Assembly: GCA_000447185.1 (NCBI GenBank)
Contig: KE647233.1
Coordinates: 1-31,713, forward strand
DNA: 31,713 nucleotides
Origin: Vairimorpha apis BRL 01
Lineage: Eukaryota; Microsporidia; Nosematidae
Direction: 5' to 3'
Shown here in pieces: positions 1-9,960 of this stretch. A program made the position numbers and the translations under genes. The notes under the pieces were generated by a model that saw only the letters and a program-made list of their open reading frames with translations, did not search any database and was not told the origin of the DNA. Numbering within the stretch: the first letter of the stretch is position 1; each line of letters begins with the position of its first letter.

Positions 1-167
1 AATTTGCTTTTAAGAAATTCGTTTTCCATTTCTATTTCTTCTAACCGTTTTTCGTATTGCTCAATGCATTTTTGCATTTCAAAAATCTCTTTTTTTAGTT
101 TATAATTGCATTCTTCAATATTTATTTTAAAAGAATTTATGTTTTGTTCCTCATACTTAAATGACAT
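1..167 (-). CDS. 5' end of a coiled-coil protein gene, cut by the window edge
   Basis: An ATG at 167 on the minus strand opens 55 codons that run off the window without a stop. The peptide starts MSFKYEEQNINSFKIN and is then rich in E, K, Q and hydrophobic residues at heptad-like spacing, for example EIFEMQKCIEQYEKRLEEIE, so a coiled coil is likely. Use of G-containing codons (gag, gaa, cgg, tgc) stands out from the AT background and supports real coding. A CCC lies 6-8 bases before the ATG, as in other genes of this window. I do not recognise the family. Many coiled-coil proteins (motor-associated, kinetochore, Golgi tethers) start this way, so no function is given. Confidence 0.6.
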   Translation of the reverse strand, partial: MSFKYEEQNINSFKINIEECNYKLKKEIFEMQKCIEQYEKRLEEIEMENEFLKSK

Positions 168-172
168 TTTTA

Positions 173-175
173 GGG
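173..175 (-). promoter_or_regulatory. CCC start-proximal signal of the left-edge gene
   Basis: Read on the minus strand, CTACCCTAAAA directly precedes the ATG at 167, with CCC at -8 to -6. A CCC or GGG motif just before the start codon is a known microsporidian signal tied to transcription starts with very short leaders. Other genes in the window have the same motif at nearly the same distance. Confidence 0.45.
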
Positions 176-466
176 TAGTAAGATAATAATAATAAATTTC
201 ATTTATTATTAAAAAAATAAGTAAATTTAATAATGCTTTTATTTTAAAAAAAATATAATATCTAAATATTAGCACAATCTAATTTAACTATCAAAAATAA
301 TTATAATTTAGTAAATAAAACATTGGTTTCTTTGAATTTATTGAATTTTTTAAAATTAGAATATAAGTTATTTAATTTTTTTTAAAAAATGGAAGTTTTT
401 TTACAGTTTTATTCATAATTATTGAAAATTTATATATTAATTTTAAAGAAGTTTAATTTAACCTTA

Positions 467-1993
467 TTAAGGAATATAAATATATTCATTACCTATTTTT
501 TCAATTATTCCTTTTTCTTCACACATTCTAATTCCTTTTATAATCCCTTCTTCGTCTATAACTATTTTGTTTTCTTCTTGTTTAATTATGTTGCATAAAT
601 TTTCAAATGTAACTTCTTTATATTTCTTCATTATCCTTGAAATATGTCCTTGATAATATAACTCTAAATTTATTTCATGATATTCTTCTATTTCTTCTTT
701 AATATAATAATCTACGATGTAATATAAATTAGGTAAATTTTTATTCAATTTGTATGTAGTTTCATCACATCTTATTTTATTTTTTGTTTCTTGTATTATT
801 AATTGACTTCTTATAAGACTGTTTAACACAAATTCTAGCTCTTTTCCAAATAATCCAGTTTTTTCTATTAAATGTTGTTTAGTTATACAATAATTAATTT
901 TTTGATTATTTACGTCTATACTTTTTTTATTGAAACATCTATCAATATTAAATCCATTTTTACAATAATTTTGATTATTAGAATCGAAATTATTACAATC
1001 AAATTTTAAAGAACTTAAAGTTGATTTATTGTTGTAATAATCACTATCTAATTTAATATTATTATTAACATCTAAATTATTACAAGCTTTATTATTTACT
1101 TCATTATTATAATATCCGCCATTAATTGCAACTAAAACACAGAATTGCAATAAATTTAGTAAAAATAGATTTTCGCCAAAACTTATTTCGATAGTACTGT
1201 ATTCCCAATTATATTTTAATACTGGATCTTTTATGTACTGATTTAATTCAATTGGCATTTTTATATTGATATTCGAATTTATTGGCCATGCATTTGATGT
1301 TAATATTTTTGTAGATTTATTAATACTATTTTTTAAGTCTCTAAACATTATTTCTCCATTTTTTATGATTTCTTTAGAGTCAGGATTGTTAAAAATTTTA
1401 AATATTTCGTATTCTTTGTTTAAATTTGAGTTCTTTATCAGTAAACGTTTTGTCAATTCAGATAAATAATTTTTAATAAATTCTGTTTTATCGTCTATTA
1501 AATCATAAAGAACTATGAAAACACGTTTCTGTGCTTTTTCCTTATAGGTTTGTTCATCTAAATGTTTTGTTAAATCAGGAAGCGATTTATTTTTTTGTTT
1601 ATAACTTGTTGTTTTTAAAATTGTAGCGTCGTCATAGTTATGTAAAATTTTGTTATTTTCAGTCATAGATTTTTTATTTAAAATGTCAACATTGTTTAAA
1701 TTATTATCCACTTCTTTTTTAAAATTTGTATTTTCAATTTTTACCTCTTCTTCATTTTCAGATATTAAATTGATTTCTTCATTAAAATATTCTTCATTGA
1801 AATTATATTCATTATTTTTATAAAAATCAATTTTTCTCTTTTTTTGTTCATCTAGTTTAAAAATTTGAAAATCTCTATTTTTTAAATTTTCTCTCTTAAT
1901 ATCATTATCATCGAATATTGAATTGCTAAATTCAATCAATCTTTTTATTAAATTAGGTTTTAAATTATTATAAACTTCTTTTAGTTTTAAAAT
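467..1993 (-). CDS. Cullin, C-terminal part (cullin homology and winged-helix/neddylation domains)
   Basis: This is the 3' half of the cullin gene, in a different frame from the 5' half at 1968-3293. The frame is open from 1993 and has no ATG at its head; the first possible start (TTG at 1939) is probably not used. After an acidic, Asn-rich insertion come cullin landmarks: FIKNYLSELTKRLLI (family form FxxxYxxxLAKRLL), then GEIMFRDLKNSINKS, then LKYNWEYSTIEISF, then a second Asn-rich insertion. The winged-helix B domain follows, with HISRIMKKYKEVTFENL. This matches the IVRIMKxRK neddylation motif, making the first Lys after RIM the candidate NEDD8 acceptor. The protein ends YIYIP where most cullins end in YLA. 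Cullins bind the RING protein Rbx1 through this half and scaffold ubiquitin ligases. Cul1-type versus Cul3-type cannot be decided here. Confidence 0.85.
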   Translation of the reverse strand: MLKLKEVYNNLKPNLIKRLIEFSNSIFDDNDIKRENLKNRDFQIFKLDEQKKRKIDFYKNNEYNFNEEYFNEEINLISENEEEVKIENTNFKKEVDNNLNNVDILNKKSMTENNKILHNYDDATILKTTSYKQKNKSLPDLTKHLDEQTYKEKAQKRVFIVLYDLIDDKTEFIKNYLSELTKRLLIKNSNLNKEYEIFKIFNNPDSKEIIKNGEIMFRDLKNSINKSTKILTSNAWPINSNINIKMPIELNQYIKDPVLKYNWEYSTIEISFGENLFLLNLLQFCVLVAINGGYYNNEVNNKACNNLDVNNNIKLDSDYYNNKSTLSSLKFDCNNFDSNNQNYCKNGFNIDRCFNKKSIDVNNQKINYCITKQHLIEKTGLFGKELEFVLNSLIRSQLIIQETKNKIRCDETTYKLNKNLPNLYYIVDYYIKEEIEEYHEINLELYYQGHISRIMKKYKEVTFENLCNIIKQEENKIVIDEEGIIKGIRMCEEKGIIEKIGNEYIYIP

Positions 1994-3293
1994 TTAAAGA
2001 GTCAATTAACAAATTATTAAATCCAACCTCTACAACTTTTTTAAAGACGATAAAAAAAATGTATAAAGATTCTATTCTTCTGTTTAATAAATGCTTGTGT
2101 GTTTGTAATTCTGTATCTAGATATTTAATTAAAACGTCTTTAATTATTTTGTATCCATATGGTACTGTTATTAATTTAATTGAAAGATCATTTACTAGAT
2201 GCAGAATTTCTGAAGAAAATGTGTATAATTTAGGATTTACAATGTCATATAAAGCATAAAAATCATTAATTTCCGTGTAATCAGCAAAACTATCTTTAAA
2301 ACCTGTAGATAAACTAAAATTCTGTGGTGAAACTTCAGAAATATTATCAGAATTTATTTGAACTTCTAAATTAACTTTAGTATTAGTATTACTATTTGAA
2401 TTCATTATTACATTTAATACTTCTGATGGAATTTTATGTTGAAATAAAATTTTAAATAATTCTGTTTTTATAAATTTTCGTCTTTGAATAATCAAAATAT
2501 CCTCTAAAATTAATTCCAATTTTGTGTAAGACTCAGGTAATAATTTAAATTGTCTTAAATATCTATTTTCTTGTATAAATTTGTACGCTTGTTTTATATA
2601 ATCAATAATATTTAAATTATTATTTTTTGTAAATTCTTCATATTTTTCTTTAATACTATTTAAATAATAGTTTTCGTATCTTTCTGTATAATATAAAAGA
2701 GGATATTTTGTATCTACAATAATATACTTAAAAGTATTGATTGCTTTATTGTAAATTATATTTGTATCTGTAAAAGTGCAGTAGTTTTTGTTTAAATAAC
2801 CATCAGGAATATTATCAATAGGTAGTTCAATATCATTTATTTCGAAATTATCATAATGTAATAATGCATCAGTCATATTCTCATAAGATGTATTAGACTT
2901 TACATTCTGTAAAATACATCTCTCCCATAATAAAAATGCGAAATTATGAATTGATTTAGTACTAATAAATTGGTTTAGATAAAATAGAAGATCATTTATA
3001 GTATCAACAAATTGTTTAAATTTATCAAAATAAATAGTATAATTATAAATCCAATCTTTTTTAAAAATTGACGGTCTCATTTCTCTAAGCCTTTCGTATA
3101 AAAAATCTCCGATTTTCCAATATAATTCTTCAACATATTTTTGTGTGATGCTTGTACATATAATATAAATATTGTCATATACCAATACTGATTTACATTT
3201 ATACCCTTTATATAAATTTAATAGTTCATTTTGGATTGATAACCATAGACCTTGAAATTGTAAAGGTGTCAATGTTGTTCTTCCGATATTCAT
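1968..3293 (-). CDS. Cullin, N-terminal part (cullin-repeat stalk)
   Basis: ATG at 3293 opens 441 codons to a TAA at 1968. The N-terminal cullin-repeat pattern is clear: a conserved Trp near residue 17 (FQGLWLSIQNELLNLYKGY), VEELYWKIGDFLYERL, a lone Trp in KKDWIYNYTIYFDKFK, DLLFYLNQFISTKSIHN (family form iFxYLdRxyv) and YENYYLNSIKEKYEEF. This half forms the helical stalk that binds substrate-adaptor proteins. After LIDSLNF the peptide goes off-family (KTKRSL, stop). Skipping one base in the adjacent AAAA gives KEVYNNLKPNLIKRLIEF in the next frame, which matches the cullin pattern of a helix followed by PxxLIxxxID. The two halves therefore form one gene of about 940 codons broken by one extra base. 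No CCC is seen before this ATG. Confidence 0.88.
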   Translation of the reverse strand: MNIGRTTLTPLQFQGLWLSIQNELLNLYKGYKCKSVLVYDNIYIICTSITQKYVEELYWKIGDFLYERLREMRPSIFKKDWIYNYTIYFDKFKQFVDTINDLLFYLNQFISTKSIHNFAFLLWERCILQNVKSNTSYENMTDALLHYDNFEINDIELPIDNIPDGYLNKNYCTFTDTNIIYNKAINTFKYIIVDTKYPLLYYTERYENYYLNSIKEKYEEFTKNNNLNIIDYIKQAYKFIQENRYLRQFKLLPESYTKLELILEDILIIQRRKFIKTELFKILFQHKIPSEVLNVIMNSNSNTNTKVNLEVQINSDNISEVSPQNFSLSTGFKDSFADYTEINDFYALYDIVNPKLYTFSSEILHLVNDLSIKLITVPYGYKIIKDVLIKYLDTELQTHKHLLNRRIESLYIFFIVFKKVVEVGFNNLLIDSLNFKTKRSL

Positions 3294-4152
3294 TTATTTG
3301 TTTTTTTAAAATTAATTTATATTTTTTTTGTTTGTTTTAATAAAATTTGTTTTAAATAAAATACAATTAAGAAACGAGTATAATATAATACATTTTTTTA
3401 ATAAATTATTATTTAGAAAGATATATTAAATGGATAATTATATTAAGGGTTTGTTTTTTGTTATTAAGATTACCAATAAAATAAAATTTCTTAAATAAAA
3501 TTAATTTTCAAAACAGTTTTAAAAACAAAACTAAAAATAAAATAGAATATAATTAAAATAAATCATTTTTTTATTCAATACTTTTGAAACTTTTAATTTA
3601 TAAAAATGATATAAATATTAAACAAAAATTTTTATATATAGTTATATTTTTATTAAACTATAAATTGTTTCTAATCTATTAAAATAAAATAAATTTTAAC
3701 TTATTTATAAAAGATTATTTAAACATAAATAAACAATATTAATTTTTATCTTATAATTTAATAATAAATAAAAAAATTATACATAAATTATATAAAAACA
3801 ATAAGTTTGATCTAAAAACTTTAAATAGAGAAAACAAAATTATTTTAAATCTTATTATTAAAATTATTTTTTTATGTAACATTATATTTTTAATCATTTT
3901 AATATTATAAAATTAAATTTTTGTAGTTAATATTAAAAGGATAAATTAATAAAAATATAATTTTAATAATAAGTATGTAAAAAATTGTAATTTAATTTTA
4001 TTATTATTTATAAAATTTACATTTTTAAATATTTTATAATCATATTTTAGCTTAATTTATATAACATAATAAATTTATTTTATTTTTTATAATTTCTATA
4101 CAAGATTTTATTATCTTAAAATTTATTTTTTTACTTTAGAATATATAAATTT
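3294..4152. other. AT-rich intergenic stretch, no gene seen
   Basis: This lies between the cullin start and the end of the left LRR gene. It is almost pure A/T with stop-dense frames on both strands. It must hold the cullin promoter, at its left end, and the LRR gene's 3' flank, but no motif stands out. Confidence 0.6.
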
Positions 4153-4878
4153 TTATAAATCAGACGATTCATAAAATAGATTTAAATCCTTAATAACTTC
4201 CTTAATTATTTTATACTGAGCAGCAGGACTTTTTTGAATCCCTGTGCATATTTTTTTAACATTATTAATTACCATAAAAAATTCAATTCCATTTAACTTA
4301 ATAAAAATTTCTTCTAACATTAATAATAATTCTTTTTTCATTTCAATTTTAATTTTCCAAAATTTATATTTGACATCAGGATTATATATGTGATTTAAAT
4401 ATTTGTTGATAATGTCTACATGTTCATGATAAAATTTAAAGTCATCTATTAAATTTTTATAATTAACAATATAAAATTCTGACATATTATCATTCTCATT
4501 ATATTTAAGGATATCTTTTACATTTTTTATATTTTTATTTATTTCTTTTCTTAATATATTCTGCAATTTTTTATCATAAGAATTAAACAAAGTTTCCAGT
4601 TGTTTATATACATCTAAATATTTTTTATAAAATAAAGTTTCAAACCATAAATTTAAAATTTTTTGTTCATATTGCTTATCAAGTCTTAAAAATTCGTAAG
4701 ATTGTATATCATTATTTTTTACATCTAAGCTTAAAATATCATTTTTAGAATTACTTTTAGATTGTGTATTTTGTTGTGTTATTTCACTTTTATTACAATC
4801 TTCATGTTCTTTTTTAAATTTTATTTTTAGAAATATCTCTAATAATTTTTTCTTGAAAACTTGTTTCGTTATTATTTT
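4153..4878 (-). CDS. Left LRR gene, 3' segment: helical C-terminal region
   Basis: This is the last readable segment of the gene that starts at 6640. The frame is open from 4878 to the stop at 4153, without a convincing ATG at its head; a TTG at 4590 is internal. The peptide is hydrophilic and mostly helical: a Q/S/N-rich linker (ITQQNTQSKSNSKND), then aromatic-rich helices such as EQKILNLWFETLFYKKYLDV and KYKFWKIKIEMKKELLLMLE, ending YESSDL. The join to the segment at 4814-5212 needs one base removed around AAATAAAATTTAAAAAA near 4820-4835. I do not recognise the domain. Real, non-repetitive coding is indicated by ordered amphipathic helices and use of Trp, Cys and Gly codons. It may be unique to this LRR protein. 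Confidence 0.6.
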   Translation of the reverse strand, partial: KIITKQVFKKKLLEIFLKIKFKKEHEDCNKSEITQQNTQSKSNSKNDILSLDVKNNDIQSYEFLRLDKQYEQKILNLWFETLFYKKYLDVYKQLETLFNSYDKKLQNILRKEINKNIKNVKDILKYNENDNMSEFYIVNYKNLIDDFKFYHEHVDIINKYLNHIYNPDVKYKFWKIKIEMKKELLLMLEEIFIKLNGIEFFMVINNVKKICTGIQKSPAAQYKIIKEVIKDLNLFYESSDL

Positions 4879-5212
4879 TTAGAATTGGTATTTTTTTAAT
4901 ATTATTTATTTCATTTTTTTCTGTGTTCGATATATTTATTCCTATTATATTTGAAATGTTTTCAAAAATTAGTTTATTGTTTTCAGGTTGAAAATTGTCA
5001 ATCATATAAGGTTTTATATATTCATGATCGTTTTTCTCTATTTGTTCTAATTTTTCTTTATCAAAATCATATAAATCGAAAGTTTCCATATTTTCAAAAT
5101 TTTCTTTAATTTTTTTATTAAAATATTTTAATAAATTGCAATTTTTACTACTCTCATTAAAAATACTTTTATGTTCAATAGTGTCATTGTTCTCTAATTT
5201 TAATTTTTTTCT
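4814..5212 (-). CDS. Left LRR gene, third segment: acidic low-complexity region
   Basis: The frame is open from just below a TGA at 5215-5213 to the stop at 4814. The internal METFDLYDFDKEKLEQIEKN (Met codon at 5089) is not a start, because coding continues upstream (LENNDTIEHKSIFNESSKN). Restoring one A in the seven-A run at about 5204-5210 joins it to a short third-frame stretch reading YELFDFDEEK. That stretch resembles LYDFDKEK further on, so the region may hold a diverged duplication. The peptide is rich in E, K, N and I and has no recognisable domain. Confidence 0.5.
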   Translation of the reverse strand, partial: RKKLKLENNDTIEHKSIFNESSKNCNLLKYFNKKIKENFENMETFDLYDFDKEKLEQIEKNDHEYIKPYMIDNFQPENNKLIFENISNIIGINISNTEKNEINNIKKIPILKNNNETSFQEKIIRDISKNKI

Positions 5213-5666
5213 TCATCAAAGTCAAATAATTCATAAGATTTAAATTTTTTAAATTCTCATTTGGATGTAAAATCTTATCTTTATCAATAATACAAAGTGA
5301 ATAATCAATTTCATTGGCTAATTCAACATCATCTATTTTATTTTTACCGAAATTTAATTTTTTAACATCATTTATTTTTAATGTATCATTTGTATAATTC
5401 TCTTTTAAATTTTGAGTTATTGGTTTTTCTTCTAATTGATTATTTATATTATTAAATGTTAAACAATCATTTTGATTTATATCTATATAATTTAAATTCA
5501 ATTCTAAACTTTGAAAGTTTTTTATTTCACGTTCTGAATTAATCGAAAAATCTTCATCTAAGTCCTTTTTTTCAGATAAGTTAATTAATGAATTTGTTTT
5601 GAAAAATTTATTTCTGTTTTCAACATTTTCTTTTTCACTTCTGTTTTTTGAAAAATTTATTGCTCT
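5184..5666 (-). CDS. Left LRR gene, second segment: acidic linker after the repeats
   Basis: The frame is open from 5666, directly after a TAA in the same frame, to a stop at 5184. It begins AINFSKNRSEKENVENRNKF and runs through EKKDLDEDFSINSERE, so the acidic, Ser- and Asn-rich sequence starts upstream of the Met codon at 5501. It follows the LRR segment after a one-base shift at about 5664-5672, where AAA would need to be AAAA. It is left again in a six-A run near 5245. Composition resembles the acidic tail of the right-hand LRR gene, although no clear motif is shared. Confidence 0.5.
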   Translation of the reverse strand, partial: RAINFSKNRSEKENVENRNKFFKTNSLINLSEKKDLDEDFSINSEREIKNFQSLELNLNYIDINQNDCLTFNNINNQLEEKPITQNLKENYTNDTLKINDVKKLNFGKNKIDDVELANEIDYSLCIIDKDKILHPNENLKNLNLMNYLTLMKKKIKIREQ

Positions 5667-6640
5667 TTATGTATATAATCATTTTTTAATTGAAAATTAT
5701 TGCAACAATCATCCAAAACTATAATTTCTTGAAAATATTTTCTTAAATCGTCTTGACCCAAAAACTTCGAATTTCCTTTTTGTTGAATAAAATTACCTTT
5801 CAAATTTAAATATTTAAATTTATATTTATGATTTAAAAATGATTTTGAAATGTACTTAATTTCGTTAAAACTCAAATCTAGATATTCCAAATCAATATAT
5901 TTATGTAAATCATCTGGTAATTTTGCAATTTTATTGTTATTTAAATTTAGAATTTTAATATTGATATTAAGTTCTGGAAACAAAGAAATCATATTCTGAT
6001 TTAAACTTAACTCTTTGATATATGTATTTTGAAATGATTTTAATTCATTTATATTATTATTACCAATATTTAAATATTTAAAATTCATTTTATAAATTGC
6101 ATCAGGTACCTTCTGTAAATTATTATCAAAGATGTTAAAACATTTAAGTTTTGTTAGATTATTAAAATTTTCAGGTATTTCTTTTATTTTATTATGAGCT
6201 AAACTTAAATATTTTAAATTTTTTAAATTCACAAATTCTATTGGTACATACTTTATCATATTACTAGATAATCTTAAAAACATTAAATTGTCCATTTTTT
6301 GTATTTCAGATGGTATATGTACTATATAATTACTTTTTAGATCTAATCTAGTTAATCGGTTATTTGTTAAATTTAAATCAAAAATTTCTAACTTATTATT
6401 AGAAGCATATATTTTTTGTAATTTTGGAAGATCAGTTAAACTACTTGGTAGATAATTTAAATGATTTTCAGAAATATCTATTTTTACTAGATCTCTATAT
6501 TTTGAAATTTCATCTCCCAATAATGTAATATTTTTGTTTTTTAATAAAATCGTTTCTATGTTCATTAAAGAATCTAAATTTGATAGTTCATTGTTAACTT
6601 TTGTAAAATTTAGTAAGACGAGATTTAATATAATAAGCAT
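5657..6640 (-). CDS. Secreted leucine-rich-repeat protein, N-terminal segment (left LRR gene)
   Basis: ATG at 6640 opens 327 codons. Residues 1-17 (MLIILNLVLLNFTKVNN) look like a signal peptide. About twelve LRRs of 20-24 residues follow, up to roughly residue 300, with the LxxLxLxxNxIxxIP pattern of short intracellular-type repeats, for example LKYLSLAHNKIKEIPENF and LEYLDLSFNEIKYIS. A capping element reads LGQDDLRKYFQEIIVLDD. The right-hand LRR gene (26701-30059) shares the same core, including FNIFDNNLQKVPDAIYKM against FNIFNNNLKVVPESICKM, and the cap (GREEILFHFGDIVLIDE), so the two are paralogues. LRR arrays bind proteins; secretion would place this one outside the cell or at a host interface. 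The stop at 5657 is probably premature, because coding continues in another frame. No CCC precedes the ATG. Confidence 0.85.
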   Translation of the reverse strand: MLIILNLVLLNFTKVNNELSNLDSLMNIETILLKNKNITLLGDEISKYRDLVKIDISENHLNYLPSSLTDLPKLQKIYASNNKLEIFDLNLTNNRLTRLDLKSNYIVHIPSEIQKMDNLMFLRLSSNMIKYVPIEFVNLKNLKYLSLAHNKIKEIPENFNNLTKLKCFNIFDNNLQKVPDAIYKMNFKYLNIGNNNINELKSFQNTYIKELSLNQNMISLFPELNINIKILNLNNNKIAKLPDDLHKYIDLEYLDLSFNEIKYISKSFLNHKYKFKYLNLKGNFIQQKGNSKFLGQDDLRKYFQEIIVLDDCCNNFQLKNDYIHKEQ

Positions 6641-7839
6641 ATATTTATTATTTAAATTTTTTTTAAAGTTTTATAAATTAATTTATTAAAAAAATTAATT
6701 AGGTTTTTGAAATTAAATATGTTCAAAAAAAAACATTTGTTTTTTAAAATTCTATACTTTAATATATCCAAAAAACAAAAAAATTGTTAAAGTTTTTTGT
6801 AATTATTAAACATTTAATTTACATCAATGATTTTTTTAAATTAAAAAATAAACTAAATTTGTTATAGGCCATCTAATTAAAAATAAAAATATTTACACAA
6901 AAAAAACTTTTTTTTAATTATAACAACACATGAAACTTATTTTATAAATAATTTTTAATAATTTTTAAATTTTTTTAAATTAATTATAACAAAGTAGTTT
7001 TCGATTTTAAAATTTTGATTAATTAAAATATTTTGTCATTAATATAAGTTATATTTTTTAATATATAAATTTTTGTTATTTGTAAAAAAAAATATTTCAA
7101 ATAAAAAATTTAAGTTTTTTTTTAATTTATTTTTGAAATTATACTTGATAAATTAATCCAACTCTGCTTATTTATTATAAACGTTTAGTTAAAAAAAATT
7201 AAATAGAAAGATAAAACGTTTAAATTATAAACTATAAATTTTTATTTTAAACAATTAATATAAATATATTATGTTAATTTTTACTTTATTTTATTGTTAC
7301 TTTTAAATTAAATATGTTTTTAAAATCACTAAATATTTATTTAAAGTTAAAATATAATTTTTTATATTTTCATATTTGAAATATTGAAAACTTATTTAGT
7401 ATTGCATTTTTTAAAAAAATTATTTTTTTGGTGTATGTTATTTTATTTTTTTTAAAATTGTAAAATTTAAAATTTACAATTTTTTTAATTTATAAAAGCA
7501 ATATCTATAATATTTAAAAAAATAATTCTTTAATGATTAAAAGTTTTTTTTATATATCTTTTAATATCAAAATTTTTATAAATTCGAAAGTGTTTTTATT
7601 GAAAACTTAGTTAAAATATATAAGATAAATTTGACAAATTCTAAAAAAATTTTAAGATTGATATATAAAAAAAATATTTCAAAAATATTAATGTTTTTAA
7701 CTAATAATATTTTATTGTAAAAAAACTTAAATTTACAAAATTTGTGTTTTAGATTTATTTAAAATTTGTAAAATAAATTTAAACTTATCTTTTGAGTTTT
7801 TTGTTAATTATTAATTATAATTTATATATTTAATTTAAT
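6641..7839. other. AT-rich intergenic stretch, no gene seen
   Basis: This is upstream of the left LRR gene, so its lower end should contain that promoter. The rest is long A and T runs with frequent stops in all frames. No repeat, RNA gene or CCC-preceded start was noticed. Confidence 0.55.
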
Positions 7840-8235
7840 TGTTATAAAAATGGATTAATATATATAACTAAAGAAAAAATGATATTTTATGTAATGACGT
7901 GGGATGATGAGGAAACAACTTACTACAATAAATACATAAAGTGTATACAATCAACCATCTTTTAATGCTTATATCCGATCAATGGTACAGAAAAATATGC
8001 TTGTCTGTATTTCTCTTGAACGAAGAAAGGAAATGATCAAGGTGATGTTCGAGAGTAAAAGTTAGTGTGATGCGAAAGAATTTATTAAAATTAACTTTAA
8101 GTATATGAAAAGAAAAAATATAGACCAATAAGTAAGTATCAAAGAAAATGTCAGAGTCTTTTAATCTTACAAGCATTGGGTAATGTGTTATAGAATAACG
8201 TAAAAAACAAAATAAATCCTTAAACAAGAGGTTAA
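7840..8235 (+). mobile_element. R4/Dong-like LINE relic, 3' end fragment
   Basis: The plus strand reads FYVMTWDDEETTYYNKYIKC, then a stop-interrupted stretch including YIRSMVQKN and ISLERRKEMI after frame changes. This is the C-terminal block of R4/Dong-type retrotransposon proteins, which I know as YVMTWDGxVTKYHKKY, an EAYIQSxVLKKT block and a SxxRRR block. The DNA aligns with the fragments at 9666-9720 and 19705-19760, and the ends also match (ACAAGAGG near 8225 and 19918). Only the 3' end is present, as expected for 5'-truncated LINE insertions. It is non-functional. Confidence 0.6.
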
Positions 8236-9059
8236 TTAAATATTAAAATATTTGTTTATTTTAGCTTAGTAAATTTATTAAATGATAAATAATTATTTTA
8301 ACTTATAATAAATTAAAAAATACTAAATTTAAATTTTTACATATTATGACATTAAATTTTTTTCTTTAATTTTGTTTAACATATTATAATATATAGAAGA
8401 TCACCTTAATAAATTACTTAAAAACTTTTATAATAATAGTAAATATAAAGAAGTTAATTTTGTTATATAAATAAAATATATGTTATATTTTATTAAAAAT
8501 TTAATGTTTAAAATAAGAAATAATAAAATTATTATAAAAATACTTAAAGTATGATATATATTATTAAAAGAATTAAGTAAATTTCTTAAATAAGAGATTT
8601 TGTACAATTTTTTTTTGTTTAATTTATTGTTTGTTAAACAGTTTTATAAATATAATAAAAAACGATTTAGCTATATACTTTTCAAAGTATCTAAAAATTG
8701 TTTTATTATATGAAATTTCAAGTTTGTTGGCTTTTAAAAAGTTGACATAATATAATAAAAACTCAAAATTTAATTTAATAAATCGTAATTTATATAAGTA
8801 TATAGTTTTATTTTTTATTGAAAAAAAATAAAATTTCCTTATAATAAAAAACAAAATTAAGTAGTTTATTTATGATTTTAAATTATCTAAGAACATTTAA
8901 AAAAAATTTCACGATAAAATGAAATTTTTACTTTTACTAAATTCGTTTTTTTCCAATAACTATTTTTTATTTAATTTTTATAATTTTAAATAGAAAACTT
9001 TCAATATTAGAAATTTTTTTAAGTTAAATTTTATTTATTATTATCAATAATTATTTTAA
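8236..9059. other. AT-rich stretch, no gene seen
   Basis: There is no convincing gene. An open frame without ATG on the minus strand (8624-8854) is within chance for this composition. The upper end may include badly decayed LINE sequence leading into the next relic, but nothing can be aligned by eye. Confidence 0.4.
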
Positions 9060-9960
9060 AAACTTTACCAAATACTCTAGCTATACAACGAAATTTAAAA
9101 CAAAATAACTATATTAAGTTGTTTAAACTTAAGGACAATAAACTAAAAAACATTAAGAATTCTTTTAAATGACTAACAAAAAAATAATTAATTATCTAAA
9201 GCAATGTATTGTTTCTAAAAAAATAATTATCTTCTGTAGAAAAGAAGGACAATAATATTATTATGAATATAAACATATAGTACAATCAATAAACTACCAA
9301 GTATGACCAAATGTTAAGTTTTATTATATGAAAAATTATAATGAAATAATCAGAAGTTTACATCTGCTTTTATTTAAATAATATGGATAAAAAAAGACTT
9401 AAAAGATAAGAAGTCACACAATAAAAAGGTTATATTCAATGTAGTATTAATATAAAATTGTATACAAGGATATAGAATTATATTAGAATCTACCATAATA
9501 AGCTTGACATCTTGTTATACACAAAAAGAATAAAGAAATATTAAATGTCGAGTTTAGAACCTATAGTTAAAAATGTGTGACTATATTCGAAAATTAAAAA
9601 TAATTAAGTATAATCTTAGGCTTTTTAGAAACAAAACTATAATTTACATACACAAACAATTCTTTATGTAATAACATGGGAAACGGTGGTAAACAAATAC
9701 CACAAGAAGTATTTAAAGATTAAGCTAATTTTAGGCATACAACATCTTATTTCTTTGGATCTAAGAAGATTTTAAGGGAATTTACTTAAGAAAGTAAAAG
9801 GTGGAAAAAATGTAAGAAAATTTTACTATGAAATTTATAAATGTATAATTATTTTAGAAGCAAAACTTAAAATAAATAAAACAAAAAAGCCCTAAGATAG
9901 TTTAATCAATAAAGTCAAAAATGAAATTATCTTAATTATATCACAAGTTGAAAAATACTA
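9060..9960 (+). mobile_element. R4/Dong-like LINE relic: endonuclease and C-terminal part
   Basis: At 9497-9541 the plus strand reads NKLDILLYTKRIKKY. This fits the endonuclease core of R4/Dong-like proteins (HNKPDIFVLDKKRKE), with Leu for Pro before the Asp. ILNVEFRTYSQ follows after a shift (family form ITLIEVGITNQ). The C-terminal block comes at 9661-9720: YVITWETVVNKYHKKYLK. The DNA from about 9525 (AAAGAAATATTAA) also matches the relic at about 15488. Stops and frame changes are frequent. The start near 9060 is a guess from composition, and 9600-9960 is clearer than the upstream part. Confidence 0.6.

Noticed and set aside
1266..1469. Open frame on the plus strand inside the cullin gene
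   Set aside because: It is antisense to clear cullin coding and has no family resemblance.
2059..2259. Open frame on the plus strand inside the cullin N-terminal half
   Set aside because: Antisense shadow of cullin codons.
5657..6640. Left LRR protein as a complete 327-residue gene
   Set aside because: The stop is possible as a true end, but continuous acidic coding directly downstream in another frame, with no start codon, favours a longer interrupted gene.
7979..8227. Minus-strand open frame
   Set aside because: It is antisense to the LINE fragment whose C-terminal motif is read on the plus strand.
8624..8854. Minus-strand open frame of 76 codons, Phe/Lys/Ile-rich
   Set aside because: It begins with TTG, has no CCC, no motif and pure AT composition; this length is expected by chance here.
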